Source of the DNA: an uncultured Paracoccaceae bacterium
GTDB taxonomy: Bacteria > Pseudomonadota > Alphaproteobacteria > Rhodobacterales > Rhodobacteraceae
Assembly (NCBI GenBank): GCA_947502145.1
Contig: CANMYO010000002.1
Location: 186,001 to 250,000, forward strand
Direction: 5' to 3'
DNA length: 64,000 nucleotides
In this document: positions 8,918 through 18,624 of the stretch, in pieces
How positions within the stretch are numbered: position 1 is the stretch's first letter
Layout: each line of letters opens with the position of its first letter
The notes under the pieces: model-generated
Told to the model about the DNA's origin: nothing
Databases searched by the model: none
The model's input: only the letters and a program-made list of their open reading frames with translations
Position numbers and translations under genes: made by a program

Positions 8918-9902
8918 GGGCACCCTCCACATGGAAACAGGCTGCGTCGTGCCCGTCCCCGACATCATAGCGGCGCGGGTTTTCGACAGCGCAGCGATCA
9001 ATGGCAACGTCACATCGGTCGCGGAACGGGCAGGCACTTGGCGCGGCTGTCATGATCGGCGGTTGCCCTTCGATAATGGTCAGGCGCTTTTCACGTTCAC
9101 CGCTGATCTTGGGAATCGTGGTCAACAAGGCGCGGGTATAGGGGTGCTTTGGATTGCCGAACAATTCCGCCACCGGGGCATGTTCGACAACCTGTCCACC
9201 GTACATCACCATGACGCGGTCCGCGATGCCGGCGATCACGCCCAGATCATGGGTGATCCAGATCACGGCCATGCCCAGCTTGTCGCGCAGGTCTTTCATC
9301 AATTCAAGGATTTGCGCCTGAATGGTCACATCCAGCGCGGTTGTCGGTTCATCTGCAATCAACACCTGCGGATCACAGGCCAGCGCAATCGCGATCATCA
9401 CCCTTTGCCGCATCCCGCCGGAAAACTGGTGGGGATAATCCTCAAGCCGCCGCGCCGCATCGGGGATGCCGACAAGTTCCAGCAGTTCCTTGGCACGCAC
9501 CGCCGCTTCGCGCTTGTTCATGCCCATGTGCTTGCGCAGCGGTTCCGCAATCTGCATGCCGACATTGAACACTGGGTTCAGACTCGTCATCGGGTCCTGA
9601 AAGACGAACCCGATCTTGGCGCCGCGCACTTTGCGCAACCCTTCTGGCGCCAGCTTCAGCAGGTCCTGCCCGTCAAAAGTGACCGAGCCGCCACAGACAT
9701 CCGCAGGGGGGGATGGCAGCAGGCCCAGCAGGGACATCATGGTGACGGATTTGCCCGAACCACTTTCTCCGACCACGCCCAGCAACTCGCCGGGGGCCAG
9801 CTCAAAAGACACGTCATTTACGGCATGGACTTCGCCGCTGCGGATTCGAAATACAGTCTTGAGATCCCGGACATCCAGGATGGAAGGCCCTCCATCGGGC
9901 AT
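8910..9902 (-). CDS. peptide ABC transporter ATP-binding protein, OppD/DppD type
   Basis: A 330-residue ATPase and the first gene of the reverse-strand transporter operon. Visible motifs are Walker [17 protein letters not shown], signature [17 protein letters not shown], Walker [18 protein letters not shown]-loop [13 protein letters not shown], and the C-terminal [10 protein letters not shown] segment. An upstream in-frame TTG at 9917 exists, but GGGAGGT seven bases before the ATG at 9902 marks the start. The 207 bases upstream, shared with the divergent deacetylase gene, must hold both promoters; they include a CGCCTG/CAGGCG stem near 9950-9970 but no box I can name with confidence. Confidence 0.92.
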   Translation of the reverse strand: MPDGGPSILDVRDLKTVFRIRSGEVHAVNDVSFELAPGELLGVVGESGSGKSVTMMSLLGLLPSPPADVCGGSVTFDGQDLLKLAPEGLRKVRGAKIGFVFQDPMTSLNPVFNVGMQIAEPLRKHMGMNKREAAVRAKELLELVGIPDAARRLEDYPHQFSGGMRQRVMIAIALACDPQVLIADEPTTALDVTIQAQILELMKDLRDKLGMAVIWITHDLGVIAGIADRVMVMYGGQVVEHAPVAELFGNPKHPYTRALLTTIPKISGEREKRLTIIEGQPPIMTAAPSACPFRDRCDVAIDRCAVENPRRYDVGDGHDAACFHVEGAHA

Positions 9903-10110
9903 GAACGCACCTCCCAAGTGGTTCTAAGTATTGTTTTATTTCGCCGCCTGTCGCTTTTGCAGGCGTTACGTTGGCTTGGACGGTAACATGTAATCCAGAT
10001 GCCGCAAGTCGATTCCGATGCAGTTTCGGCGTGCCCTAACGAAACGGCTGGTCCAAGCCCATATTTTCAGGCACGTTTGCGCGGCAAAGATTTTCTGAGG
10101 ATGTTAGCCA

Positions 10111-11271
10111 ATGTCGCTGACCGCGCGCGCGCTGCTGGATCGGCTGGTGGGGTTTCCCACCGTCAGCCGTCACAGCAATCTTGATCTGATCGCTTTTGTT
10201 GAAAGCTATCTGCGCGATCTTGGGATCGATTCGACGCGTGTGCCCAATGCGAATGGCAGCAAGTCGGCGCTTTATGCGCATGTGGGCCCGCAGGTTGACG
10301 GCGGCGTGGTCCTGTCCGGGCACACCGATGTCGTGCCTGTCGACGGTCAGGCCTGGGACACTGATCCTTTTGTGGTGACCGAACGGGACGGCAAGCTTTT
10401 CGGGCGTGGCACCTGTGACATGAAGGGGTTTGACGCGCTGGCCCTTGCCGCTGTGCCGCTGGCGATCGAGAAGGGCATCAAGCGGCCACTGCAGATCGCG
10501 CTCAGCTATGACGAAGAGATCGGCTGCCTGGGTGCGCCGCCGATGATTGATCACATGGTTGCCCATGGCATGCCCCGTGCGGATACGGTGATTGTCGGCG
10601 AACCCACGATGATGCAGGTTGTCACCGGCCATAAGGGCAGCGTGGGATATGATGTGCATTTTCAAGGGTTTGAGGTCCACTCTTCAATCGCCTATCAGGG
10701 TGTCAACGCGATCATGATGGCCGCCAAGCTGATTGACTGGGCCAATCAGATGAACGCCGAAGGTGCCGCGCAAACACCGGCCCCGCTGGCGGCTCCGTTT
10801 GATCCGCCCTACACCAATGTACACATCGGTGAAATTCGCGGCGGCACGGCCCATAATATCACCGCCAAAGATTGCCACCTTGGCTTTGGCTTCCGCATTG
10901 TGCCGGGCGAAACCAGTGATGACTGGCACGCGAAGTTCGCCGGAAAAGTTCTTGAAATCGAACAGGAAATGAAATCCGTTCGACCCGAAGCCGCAATCAC
11001 GATCACACCGGGCCACAACATGCCCGGTCTGGTTCCCGAAACCGCCGGCAAGGCCGAAGAACTGGCCCGCAGGCTGACCGGTGACAACGCCCGCCATGTG
11101 GTCAGCTACGGCACGGAGGCCGGCCAGTTTCAGGAACGCGGCTATTCTGCCGTTGTCTGCGGTCCCGGCGATATCGCGCAGGCGCATCAGCCCAATGAAT
11201 TCATCACCGTCGACCAGTTCCAACAGGGCGAGGCATTTGTCCACCGGCTGGTTGACCATCTGGCGCAATAG
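10111..11271 (+). CDS. argE: acetylornithine deacetylase-like M20 peptidase
   Basis: A 386-residue zinc hydrolase of the ArgE/DapE/CPG2 group, which removes the acetyl group from N-acetylornithine in arginine synthesis. Metal and catalytic motifs are SGHTDVVPVDG (about 69-79), GRGTCDMKGFDALALA (about 104-119), and DEEIGCLGAP with the catalytic and metal-binding glutamates; the dimerisation lid domain follows and GTEAGQF lies near the C-terminus. TGAGGA precedes the ATG. Its position beside a peptide transporter and another M20 enzyme leaves open a catabolic role on imported N-acyl amino acids instead of arginine synthesis. Confidence 0.85.
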   Translation: MSLTARALLDRLVGFPTVSRHSNLDLIAFVESYLRDLGIDSTRVPNANGSKSALYAHVGPQVDGGVVLSGHTDVVPVDGQAWDTDPFVVTERDGKLFGRGTCDMKGFDALALAAVPLAIEKGIKRPLQIALSYDEEIGCLGAPPMIDHMVAHGMPRADTVIVGEPTMMQVVTGHKGSVGYDVHFQGFEVHSSIAYQGVNAIMMAAKLIDWANQMNAEGAAQTPAPLAAPFDPPYTNVHIGEIRGGTAHNITAKDCHLGFGFRIVPGETSDDWHAKFAGKVLEIEQEMKSVRPEAAITITPGHNMPGLVPETAGKAEELARRLTGDNARHVVSYGTEAGQFQERGYSAVVCGPGDIAQAHQPNEFITVDQFQQGEAFVHRLVDHLAQ

Positions 11272-11333
11272 GCGTCAACCTTGCCCCCATGCCCGCTCCC
11301 GCGCCGCGAATTTTCACTTCCCAAGAGGACCCC

Positions 11334-12497
11334 ATGCCCATCAAGAACCGTTTTGCCGAACTCCTGCCAGAGCTGACCGCGGTCCGGCGCGACCTGCACG
11401 AGAACCCCGAGATTCTGTTTGATACGATCCGCACCGCGCGGATCGTCGCGGACAAGCTCAAGGCCTACGGCGTTGATGAAATCGCCACCGGGATTGGCCG
11501 CACCGGCGTTGTGGGCGTGATCCATGGCAAAACCAATGACAGCGGCAAGGTGATTGGCCTGCGCGCGGATATGGACGCACTGCCGATCCACGAAGAAACC
11601 GGGCTTGATTATGCCTCCAAGACGGATGGCGCGATGCATGCCTGCGGTCACGACGGCCATACCACGATGCTGCTGGGCGCGGCCAAATACCTGGCCGAAA
11701 CACGCAACTTTGACGGCACCGCGGTGGTGATCTTTCAGCCCGCCGAAGAGGGCGGCGGCGGCGGCAAGGAGATGTGCGACGATGGCATGATGGCGCGGTG
11801 GAACATCCAGGAAGTGTATGGCATGCACAATTGGCCAAATCAGCCGCTTGGGCAGTTTGCGATCCGTCCGGGGGCGTTCTTTGCCTCGGCGGACCAGTTT
11901 GACATCGTGGTCGAAGGACGCGGCGGCCATGCCGCCAAGCCGCATTTTACCGTGGACACCACTGTCACCGCGGCGCAGATCGTCACCGCCTTGCAAACCA
12001 TCGTCAGCCGCAATGCTGATCCGACCCAGCAGGTTGTCGTCTCTGTGACCAGCTTTGAAACTTCGTCCAAGGCGTACAACGTCATCCCGCAAACCGTCCA
12101 CCTGCGCGGCACCGTCCGCACGATGAGCAATGAACTGCGCGATATGGTGCAGGACCGCCTGACCGAGATCGTGCAAGCCACCGCCAAGGCCTTTGGCGCC
12201 ACAGCCGAGATTGACTACCGACGCGGCTATCCGGTGATGGTGAACCACGATGAGCAGACCGCCTTTGCCGCTGCGGTTGCGACGTCCGTGTCGGGACAAT
12301 GTGACGTCGCCGATCAGACCATGGGCGGCGAAGATTTTGCCTTCATGCTGGAAGAACGTCCCGGCGCCTACATCCTGATCGGCAATGGCCCCGGCGCCGA
12401 TGTCCACCATCCGGCCTACAATTTCAACGATGAGGCGATTCCGGCGGGGTGCAGCTGGTGGGCGGGGATTATCGAACAGCGGATGCCGGCGGCTTAG
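11334..12497 (+). CDS. M20 amidohydrolase (hippurate hydrolase / HipO-like)
   Basis: A 387-residue aminoacylase-type hydrolase. Typical motifs are LRADMDALPIHEETGLDYAS, HACGHDGHTTMLLGAAKYL with metal ligands, FQPAEEGGGGG, YGMHNWPN, and near the end MGGEDFAFMLEERPGAYILI. These enzymes cleave N-acyl amino acids such as hippurate, or peptides from cell wall or diet. The open frame extends upstream, but AAGAGGA before the ATG at 11334 gives MPIKNRF, the usual family start. It follows the deacetylase by 62 bases, so both probably form one unit divergent from the peptide importer. Confidence 0.87.
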   Translation: MPIKNRFAELLPELTAVRRDLHENPEILFDTIRTARIVADKLKAYGVDEIATGIGRTGVVGVIHGKTNDSGKVIGLRADMDALPIHEETGLDYASKTDGAMHACGHDGHTTMLLGAAKYLAETRNFDGTAVVIFQPAEEGGGGGKEMCDDGMMARWNIQEVYGMHNWPNQPLGQFAIRPGAFFASADQFDIVVEGRGGHAAKPHFTVDTTVTAAQIVTALQTIVSRNADPTQQVVVSVTSFETSSKAYNVIPQTVHLRGTVRTMSNELRDMVQDRLTEIVQATAKAFGATAEIDYRRGYPVMVNHDEQTAFAAAVATSVSGQCDVADQTMGGEDFAFMLEERPGAYILIGNGPGADVHHPAYNFNDEAIPAGCSWWAGIIEQRMPAA

Positions 12498-12545
12498 GCG
12501 CGACGGGCCCTACCGCTCCGTCCGGGAGTTGCTTAAACTGCGGTT

Positions 12546-13634
12546 ATGACAGAAATCGCTTGGTTGCCAGAGCCGCCAAATCACACGGAAAAGGCCCGCT
12601 TTTTTGACGCGGTGGTGCAGGCAGCCGGGGCGGGGACCCCGGTGTCTGCCACCGCGCTGTCATGGCGCGGTTATCCCGAAACCAGGGCGCGGGCGGACGC
12701 CTGTCTGGCGCGGGCCAAGAAACAGCCCCGGGGCGCGCTTGGGCGTGCAGTCAAGCGCGCCTTTCTCTGCGGGCGCTACAATTGGGCGCGGCGGCACTTT
12801 GAAAATTCTGGTGCGACGGCGCTATGCTGGCAGGGGCTGACCGGCACGCGCCGGGCGATGATGCTGGGGGCACAGGATGCGGGGGCCCGGACGTTTTTTG
12901 CCGAACTTGCGCCATTTGCCGGGTACAAGACCCTTGATCCGCGCGGCGTGAATGCCGAAGGGTCGGTGCCGCAATCCGCTGCGTTTTATGATGATGTTAC
13001 GCCCGATCCTGACCTGATCGCGGCCCTGCGCGACAGCTCGCAGGCACGCGTCCCCCGGCGCGCCGACGTGGGGCAGGATGCAACCACCGTGCCCGAAGGG
13101 GATTACATCTTTGTGCCGCTTCAGGTGCCCGACGATAGCCAGATGATCCTGTTTGCCGGGTGGGTCGGCTCTGTGACCGGTTTCATTGCAGCACTTGCCG
13201 CGGCCTCGGCCGCATTGCCGCCCGGGATGCATCTGCGGCTCAAGGAACATCCCAGTGCCCGCATCTCGCTGACCGAAACCATCACTACCGCCATGAACGC
13301 TGGCGCGCGCATGGTGCTGGATAATCAGACCGACAGTTTTACCCAGTTGCGCGGCAGTCAGGGGGTGCTGACGGTCAACTCCTCCATGGGGCTTCAGGCG
13401 ATGCTGTTTGATCTGCCCGTGATCGTCACAGGCGAATGTTTCTATGCATTTGACGCGCTCGCGACGCGGGCCCCAAACCCGGCGGCCCTTGCAGCGGCGC
13501 TGTCATCGGCGCCGTTTGACGGCGCTCTCAGGGCGCGGTTCCTGACGTGGCTTGCAAAGGTTTACTACATCCCCGAAACACCACAGGGCTATGACCTTGA
13601 CCGCCTGCGCGCGCGGCTTGCCGGGGATATCTGA
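12546..13634 (+). CDS. Capsule_synth-family (KpsS/KpsC-like) polysaccharide protein
   Basis: A 362-residue protein that resembles the Capsule_synth family, which includes the Kdo transferases KpsC and KpsS that build the lipid linker of capsules. Supporting features are the central FVPLQVPDDSQM segment, RLKEHPSAR, and the C-terminal block TVNSSMGLQAMLFDLPVIVTG with the conserved NSS and cognate helix. No membrane helix or signal is seen. It overlaps the next glycosyltransferase gene (TGATG), so the two are probably cotranslated. No wzx, wzy or kps export gene is in the window, so the product is unknown. Confidence 0.65.
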   Translation: MTEIAWLPEPPNHTEKARFFDAVVQAAGAGTPVSATALSWRGYPETRARADACLARAKKQPRGALGRAVKRAFLCGRYNWARRHFENSGATALCWQGLTGTRRAMMLGAQDAGARTFFAELAPFAGYKTLDPRGVNAEGSVPQSAAFYDDVTPDPDLIAALRDSSQARVPRRADVGQDATTVPEGDYIFVPLQVPDDSQMILFAGWVGSVTGFIAALAAASAALPPGMHLRLKEHPSARISLTETITTAMNAGARMVLDNQTDSFTQLRGSQGVLTVNSSMGLQAMLFDLPVIVTGECFYAFDALATRAPNPAALAAALSSAPFDGALRARFLTWLAKVYYIPETPQGYDLDRLRARLAGDI

Positions 13635-14515
13635 TGTTCTTTAAACCAAGCACGATCAGCCAGATTGCCATTGATCCGCCGCAGCCGGGCCGTCGTGACG
13701 GTCTGGGGATTGTGCTGATCGTGCGGAACGAGGCAACGCATATCGCCGAATGGGCCCGGTTTCACCATATCGCCGGGGTGCGTCAGTTTATCGTCTATGA
13801 CAACGGCTGTACGGACCGGACAATTGAGATTCTGCGCGATGTGCTGCCCGCTGATGCGCTGCGGGTCATGCCGTGGGATCAAAAGCTGCGCGATCGCCGC
13901 AGCGGGGCCGAAATCCACAATCAGGTGCTGGCCTATGCCCATGCGCTGCGCAATTTTGGCGGTGAATTTCGCTGGCTGGCCTTTATCGACGTGGACGAGT
14001 TTCTGGTGCCAAAGGTCGCAGAAGATCTGCCCGCCGCCCTTGCCACTTTGTCTGAGCATCCGCATGTCTCGCTGCCTTGGCACATGTTTGGCCGCAATGG
14101 TCACACCGACACGCCGGACGGCGGGGTTGTTGCCAATTATCTGCACCGGGCAGACCCGCGCCGGGCGCGCCACAGCCTGAACTGGAAATGCATTGTTGAT
14201 CCCAGCCGGGTCACCGCGGTGCGGGTGCATGGTTTCAGCACCGATGGGCAGGATGTCGGCGTCAATGACGTGGGCCTGTTGGCCACCCACAAGGATCGCC
14301 AGAATGCGGCGTTCTATTCCAACGCGGCGATCCAGCTGAACCATTATTACACCCGCGCCGATGCGGAACTTCAGGCCAAGATCAACCGCGGGTCAAACAA
14401 GACTGTTGCGGCGCAAAAACATCTTCGTCGGGTGATGCGGATCGTGAACGAGATTGAGCGTGATACGGTCGAGGACAGGGCAGCTGTTAACTATGTTGCG
14501 CGCAAACAGGGTTAA
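13634..14515 (+). CDS. glycosyltransferase family 92-like protein
   Basis: A 293-residue cytoplasmic protein with features of GT92/GT2-like transferases: GIVLIVRNEATHIAEWARFH near residue 30, then FIVYDNGCTDRTIEILRDV with the donor-binding strand, and FIDVDEFLVP with the DxD metal-binding motif at about residue 120. The later part has HGFST and NHYYTRA motifs common in this family. It probably transfers a sugar to a surface glycan. Donor and acceptor are unknown. Its start codon overlaps the stop of the Capsule_synth gene. Confidence 0.75.
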   Translation: MFFKPSTISQIAIDPPQPGRRDGLGIVLIVRNEATHIAEWARFHHIAGVRQFIVYDNGCTDRTIEILRDVLPADALRVMPWDQKLRDRRSGAEIHNQVLAYAHALRNFGGEFRWLAFIDVDEFLVPKVAEDLPAALATLSEHPHVSLPWHMFGRNGHTDTPDGGVVANYLHRADPRRARHSLNWKCIVDPSRVTAVRVHGFSTDGQDVGVNDVGLLATHKDRQNAAFYSNAAIQLNHYYTRADAELQAKINRGSNKTVAAQKHLRRVMRIVNEIERDTVEDRAAVNYVARKQG

Positions 14516-14581
14516 CACCTGTTCATGAAATCGTCTGCATGGGTTGTTGGCGGGATGTGCATGGGTTGTGCATGTCCCGAT

Positions 14582-15586
14582 TCAACCGCCCGTATGATTC
14601 ATATGTCTGTTAACCCGCCCGTCCACGGTCTGACGCGAATAGTCGAAATCATGGCCCTTTGGCTTCAGGGCGATGGCTGCGCGGATGGCATTTTCCAGCG
14701 TCGCGTCGCTTTCGGATGACCGGAGCGGTGCGCGCAGGTCGGCATGGCCGTCCTGGCCCAGACAGGTATAGATTTCGCCAGTGCAGGTGATCCGCACCCG
14801 GTTGCAGCTTTCGCAAAAATTGTGGGACAAAGGTGTAATGAAACCAATGCGTTGTCCGGTTTCCTTTAGGCGGACATAGCGGGCAGGACCACCGGTGTTG
14901 TCAGGCAGGTCCGCGACGGTAAACCGGGTGGCCAGCTGTGCTTGCAGGTCCTTGAGAGACCAATATTGGCCGATGCGATCCTCGTTGCCGATGTCGCCCA
15001 TTGGCATGACCTCGATAAAGGTCAGGTCCATATTATGCCTTGCGCACCAATCGGTTAGGGTGAAAAGCTCATCCTCGTTGAACCCCTTCAAGGCAACTGT
15101 ATTGATCTTGACCCGCAGCCCGGCCTTCTGTGCGGCCTCAATACCGCGCAGCACTTGTGGCAGGCGGCCCCAGCGGGTGATCCTCGCAAATTTGTCGTCA
15201 TTCAGCGTGTCCAGTGACACATTCACCCGCCGCACGCCCGCAGCGAAAAGGTCATCGGCATATTTTGCCAGTTGCGATCCGTTCGTGGTCAGGGTCATCT
15301 CGTCCAGATCGCCCGTGTCCAGATGCTGCGTCATCGCGCGAAAGAATGTCATGATGTCCCGGCGAACCAGCGGCTCACCGCCTGTAATCCTTAGCTTTTT
15401 TACGCCCAGCCGGATGAAGGTGGAACACATGCGGTCCAGTTCTTCCAGCGTCAGAAGGTCCTTCTTTGGCAGGAACGTCATGCTCTCGGACATGCAATAG
15501 ACGCAGCGAAAATCGCAGCGATCCGTGACCGATACCCGCAGGTATCTGATGGCGCGTGCGAAGGGGTCGATCAACGGAGTGTTCAT
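14582..15586 (-). CDS. moaA: GTP 3',8-cyclase MoaA (molybdenum cofactor synthesis)
   Basis: A 334-residue radical-SAM enzyme that converts GTP to 3',8-cyclo-GTP, the first step of molybdopterin synthesis. The N-terminal cluster motif CDFRCVYC (about 22-29) binds SAM and a 4Fe-4S cluster, ITGGEPL follows, and the C-terminal cluster cysteines are in [20 protein letters not shown]. The protein ends in the double glycine tail required for activity (NHTGG). Length is normal. No other moa gene is in the window, so it stands alone, facing the end of the glycosyltransferase gene with only 66 bases between. Confidence 0.95.
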   Translation of the reverse strand: MNTPLIDPFARAIRYLRVSVTDRCDFRCVYCMSESMTFLPKKDLLTLEELDRMCSTFIRLGVKKLRITGGEPLVRRDIMTFFRAMTQHLDTGDLDEMTLTTNGSQLAKYADDLFAAGVRRVNVSLDTLNDDKFARITRWGRLPQVLRGIEAAQKAGLRVKINTVALKGFNEDELFTLTDWCARHNMDLTFIEVMPMGDIGNEDRIGQYWSLKDLQAQLATRFTVADLPDNTGGPARYVRLKETGQRIGFITPLSHNFCESCNRVRITCTGEIYTCLGQDGHADLRAPLRSSESDATLENAIRAAIALKPKGHDFDYSRQTVDGRVNRHMNHTGG

Positions 15587-15671
15587 GACGCGAACCTAGG
15601 GACGGGCAGGGGTTTGCGCAAGGCAACAACACGTGCTTGTCACCTTTGAACGCGGCCCATAAGTTGCCGAT

Positions 15672-16139
15672 ATGAAATATCTGATCCTCTTGCCCGTTGT
15701 GGTGTTTGCTGGCTGCACCGAACTCCAGACCGCCTTTGGCACGCCCACGGTGACCGCTCCGGTTGCCCCGCCCCCAACGCTTGACCCAGCACCACCGCCG
15801 CCGCCACCGCCCACCGCGCGCACCGTTGAACAATTCGACACAACAACCGACGAAGATAGACAGGCGGCCCTTGCGACCCCGGAAACATCCGGCACCGCAT
15901 CCCTTGGCACCTCAATCGCGTCGCTTGGCAATCTCGCGTTGCCGGGCTTCTGGGTCGAAACGCCGCTGGTCACCGAATTGACGCCCGGTCGGATCGAATG
16001 GCAGGGAAATTCGGTGAATGTAGAGTTGCGCCCCTCTGGCGGGGCAGTCGGGTCTGGGTCAGAAATCAGCCTTGCCGCGATGCGATTGTTAGAGGCACCT
16101 CTTACGGAACTGCCTGAAATCACAGTGTTTTCTAACTAG
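15672..16139 (+). CDS. small proline-rich lipoprotein of unknown function
   Basis: A 155-residue protein with a lipoprotein signal (MKYLILLPVVVFAGC, lipobox VFAGC, lipid on Cys 15). A Pro/Ala/Thr-rich linker with a run of seven prolines (about 33-50) should span part of the periplasm, and a compact C-terminal domain holds GFWVETPLVTELTPGRIEW. Similar proteins are widespread in Roseobacters, sometimes mislabelled as D-galactarate dehydratase; no dehydratase motif is present. It lies divergent from moaA and overlaps the end of the repair gene by eight bases, tail to tail. Confidence 0.7.
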   Translation: MKYLILLPVVVFAGCTELQTAFGTPTVTAPVAPPPTLDPAPPPPPPPTARTVEQFDTTTDEDRQAALATPETSGTASLGTSIASLGNLALPGFWVETPLVTELTPGRIEWQGNSVNVELRPSGGAVGSGSEISLAAMRLLEAPLTELPEITVFSN

Positions 16140-16809
16140 TAAGCTTGCGCGCTGCATCTTTGCGGGCAAAAGGTTTCATTTGCGCGCCATGGGCATCCAG
16201 GAACAGGCGCACCCGGTCGGGATCGTGTTTGGAAAGTTCGCGCAGCCACCACGCAATGGCCTTCTGGATGAACCATTGCTGATCAGGCACATAGCTTGCC
16301 GCCCAGCCCAAAATCCGGTCCCGCGCAGCAAGTTCAGCCGGCTTGGGATGGTTCTGTTTGGTCCAGGGCAACGTCATGACCAACGCCGCCCGGCGTGTCC
16401 AAAGATGGTCTGACGTCGTCCATTCCGCGACCTGATCCAGCCGATCAGGGTTCGCGACCAGCCTTTTCTGTCCCGCAATTGCCACGTGGTCGGCAACCGC
16501 CCATGCATCAAAGTCCGGCACCCAGCTTGCGATCAGCTCCCAGGCGCCCTGATCGTCCGGTCTGATCCGGGCCTGTGTCAATAATTTCGCGGCCGCCACG
16601 CGCCCCTCATGGACATTGGATCGCCATAGCCCGTCCGCCAATGCCAGCCGTTCATCCAGCGTCAGCACCTTGCGCCAGGCCTTTGTTGCGGCGTCAATCA
16701 CGGGATTGGCCACACCCAGGTATGGTCGGTCAACCTTGTGATACGCCTTCATTTCCAAGGCCTTGGCGGCATCGGTTCCCAGTTCAGCGAGGGCCGCTCC
16801 GGGCGTCAT
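16132..16809 (-). CDS. DNA alkylation repair protein, AlkD-like HEAT-repeat family
   Basis: A 225-residue all-helical protein of the AlkD superfamily, glycosylases that release bulky or positively charged alkylated bases. Features are MKAYHKVDRPYLGVANPVI at the start, SNVHEGRVAAAKLL, ASWVPDFDAWAVADHVA, the LWTRRAALV and FIQKAIAWWLRELSKHDP helices. The tryptophans and acidic residue of the AlkD cleft appear to be present. An upstream extension is possible, but the ATG at 16809 overlaps the glmS stop by four bases (ATGA), suggesting coupling with glmS. Its function is inferred from family. Confidence 0.82.
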   Translation of the reverse strand: MTPGAALAELGTDAAKALEMKAYHKVDRPYLGVANPVIDAATKAWRKVLTLDERLALADGLWRSNVHEGRVAAAKLLTQARIRPDDQGAWELIASWVPDFDAWAVADHVAIAGQKRLVANPDRLDQVAEWTTSDHLWTRRAALVMTLPWTKQNHPKPAELAARDRILGWAASYVPDQQWFIQKAIAWWLRELSKHDPDRVRLFLDAHGAQMKPFARKDAARKLTS

Positions 16810-18623
16810 TCCACGGTGACCGATTTTGCAAGGTTGCGGGGCTGGTCGACGTCGGTGCCCTTGGCGATGGCGGTATGATAGGCCAGCAATTGCGCAGGTA
16901 CGGCATAAAGGATCGGGGCCAGCAGATCGGGCACTGCGGGCATGATTATCGTCTTCCACACGCCATCGCCTGCTTCTTCGGCGCCAAGCCGATCAGTGAT
17001 CAAAAGCACCTTGCCGCCGCGGGCCATGACCTCTTGCATGTTGCTGACGGTCTTGTCGAAAAGGCTGTCGCGGGGGGCCATGACGATGACAGGGACGTTT
17101 GGATCGACAAGGGCGATCGGGCCGTGCTTCAGCTCTCCGCTGGCATAAGCCTCAGCATGTATATAACTGATTTCTTTCAATTTCAGCGCGCCTTCAAGGG
17201 CGAGCGGATACATTTGGCCGCGTCCAAGGAACAGGATGTCACGCGCCTCTGACAGCTCTTGCGCGATGGCTTGGCAGCTTGCTTCGATTCCCAGAGCGGC
17301 GTTCAGCAAACCCGGCAATGCCTGCAGGTCCTTTAGGTACTTGCTGATATCAGTGATTTCGCCGCGATCTTGCGCCGCCTTCAGCACCAGCATGGCAAGC
17401 GTGGTCAGCTGGCAAGTGAATGCCTTGGTCGAGGCGACGCCAATCTCAGCCCCTGCAAAGATCGGCAGCGTAAGGTCACTTTCCCGTGCGATCGAGCTTT
17501 CCGGTACGTTCACCACGGAAAGGATTCTTTCCGCCTTTCCAGACATATAGCGCAGTGCCGCCAAGGTATCGGCGGTTTCGCCGGACTGGCTGACAAACAG
17601 GGCAACCGTGCCGGCTGTAACGGGAGGTTCGCGGTATCTGAATTCGCTTGCGACATCGATTTCAACCGGCAGACGTGCCAGCTGTTCGAACCAGTACTTT
17701 GCAACCATACAGGCATAATATGCCGTCCCGCATGCCACCAGCGTCAGCCGTTCAATCCTGGCAAAGTCGAGCGCCGCGTCCGGCAATGTAATCGACGCAC
17801 CATCCGCCGCGATATAGTGGGCAAGGGCCCCTTGCAGTACGTTGGGTTGTTCGGCGATTTCCTTGGCCATGAAGTGCTTGAACCCGGCCTTGTCGACGCG
17901 CGCAGCATCAATCTGAATGATCCGCATATCGCGGTTTGCCAGGCTTCCCGATGCGTCCCGAATCTCAACCGAATTCCGGGTTACGACGGCCCAATCGCCT
18001 TCTTCAAGATAGGTGATCTTATCGGTCATCGAGGCCAGCGCGATCGCATCAGAGCCAACAAACATTTCGCCCTCGCCATGTCCAATCGCCAAAGGGCTGC
18101 CTTTGCGCGCCGCGATCAGCAAATCGTCGTGACCGTCAAACAGGAAGCAAAGCGCATATGCCCCCTTTAGCCGGGCAATTGTCTGTTCTGCGGCGTCACG
18201 GGGGCTGTTGCCCTGATCCATGTAAAATTGCGTCAGCAGGGCGATCGTTTCGGTGTCGGTCTCGGTGTCATGGTGCACGCCCTTGTCGGTCAGCCATTCG
18301 CGTAGTTCACGAAAGTTTTCAATGATGCCGTTATGGACAACTGCAACACCTGCGGCGCGATGCGGGTGGGCATTGCCAACAGAGGGGGCACCATGGGTCG
18401 CCCATCGCGTATGGCCGATGCCGGATTTCCCGGCGAGTGGCTCATGAACCAGAAGATCGCTGAGGTTTACCAGCTTTCCAAGGGCGCGGCGACGATCCAA
18501 TTGGTCATTGTGGATGGTTGCAATGCCTGCGCTGTCGTACCCGCGGTATTCCAGCCGCTTGAGCGCTTCAACAAGGATTGGTGCTGCTTCATGGGTGCCA
18601 AGCACCCCTACAATTCCACACAT
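16806..18623 (-). CDS. glmS: glutamine-fructose-6-phosphate aminotransferase
   Basis: A 605-residue enzyme that makes glucosamine-6-phosphate from fructose-6-phosphate and glutamine. The N-terminal glutaminase domain begins MCGIVGVLGT with Cys 2 as nucleophile, followed by GIGHTRWATHG and HNGIIENF; two SIS sugar-isomerase domains follow, with VSQSGETADTLAAL and GRGQMYPLALEGALKLKE, and the tail ends DQPRNLAKSVTVE as in all GlmS proteins. It starts one base after the glmU stop, so both form one operon feeding peptidoglycan and LPS precursors. No glmS ribozyme is expected or seen. Confidence 0.97.
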   Translation of the reverse strand: MCGIVGVLGTHEAAPILVEALKRLEYRGYDSAGIATIHNDQLDRRRALGKLVNLSDLLVHEPLAGKSGIGHTRWATHGAPSVGNAHPHRAAGVAVVHNGIIENFRELREWLTDKGVHHDTETDTETIALLTQFYMDQGNSPRDAAEQTIARLKGAYALCFLFDGHDDLLIAARKGSPLAIGHGEGEMFVGSDAIALASMTDKITYLEEGDWAVVTRNSVEIRDASGSLANRDMRIIQIDAARVDKAGFKHFMAKEIAEQPNVLQGALAHYIAADGASITLPDAALDFARIERLTLVACGTAYYACMVAKYWFEQLARLPVEIDVASEFRYREPPVTAGTVALFVSQSGETADTLAALRYMSGKAERILSVVNVPESSIARESDLTLPIFAGAEIGVASTKAFTCQLTTLAMLVLKAAQDRGEITDISKYLKDLQALPGLLNAALGIEASCQAIAQELSEARDILFLGRGQMYPLALEGALKLKEISYIHAEAYASGELKHGPIALVDPNVPVIVMAPRDSLFDKTVSNMQEVMARGGKVLLITDRLGAEEAGDGVWKTIIMPAVPDLLAPILYAVPAQLLAYHTAIAKGTDVDQPRNLAKSVTVE

Positions 18624-18624
18624 A

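Noticed and set aside
8159-9055. Long forward ORF (298 codons) opposite the peptide transporter ATPases
   Set aside because: It mirrors the codons of two clear ATPase genes, has no ribosome binding site and its protein is Gln/His-rich shadow sequence.
11187-12410. Reverse ORF of 407 codons over the HipO-like gene
   Set aside because: An antisense shadow of a well-supported M20 gene in high-GC DNA; composition rich in His/Gly/Asp with no family.
14525-14719. Short forward ORF after the glycosyltransferase; nearby direct repeat GCATGGGTTGT
   Set aside because: It mostly overlaps the moaA 3' end, where the MoaA reading frame with its GG tail is certain; the 11-base repeat occurs only twice and fits no element.
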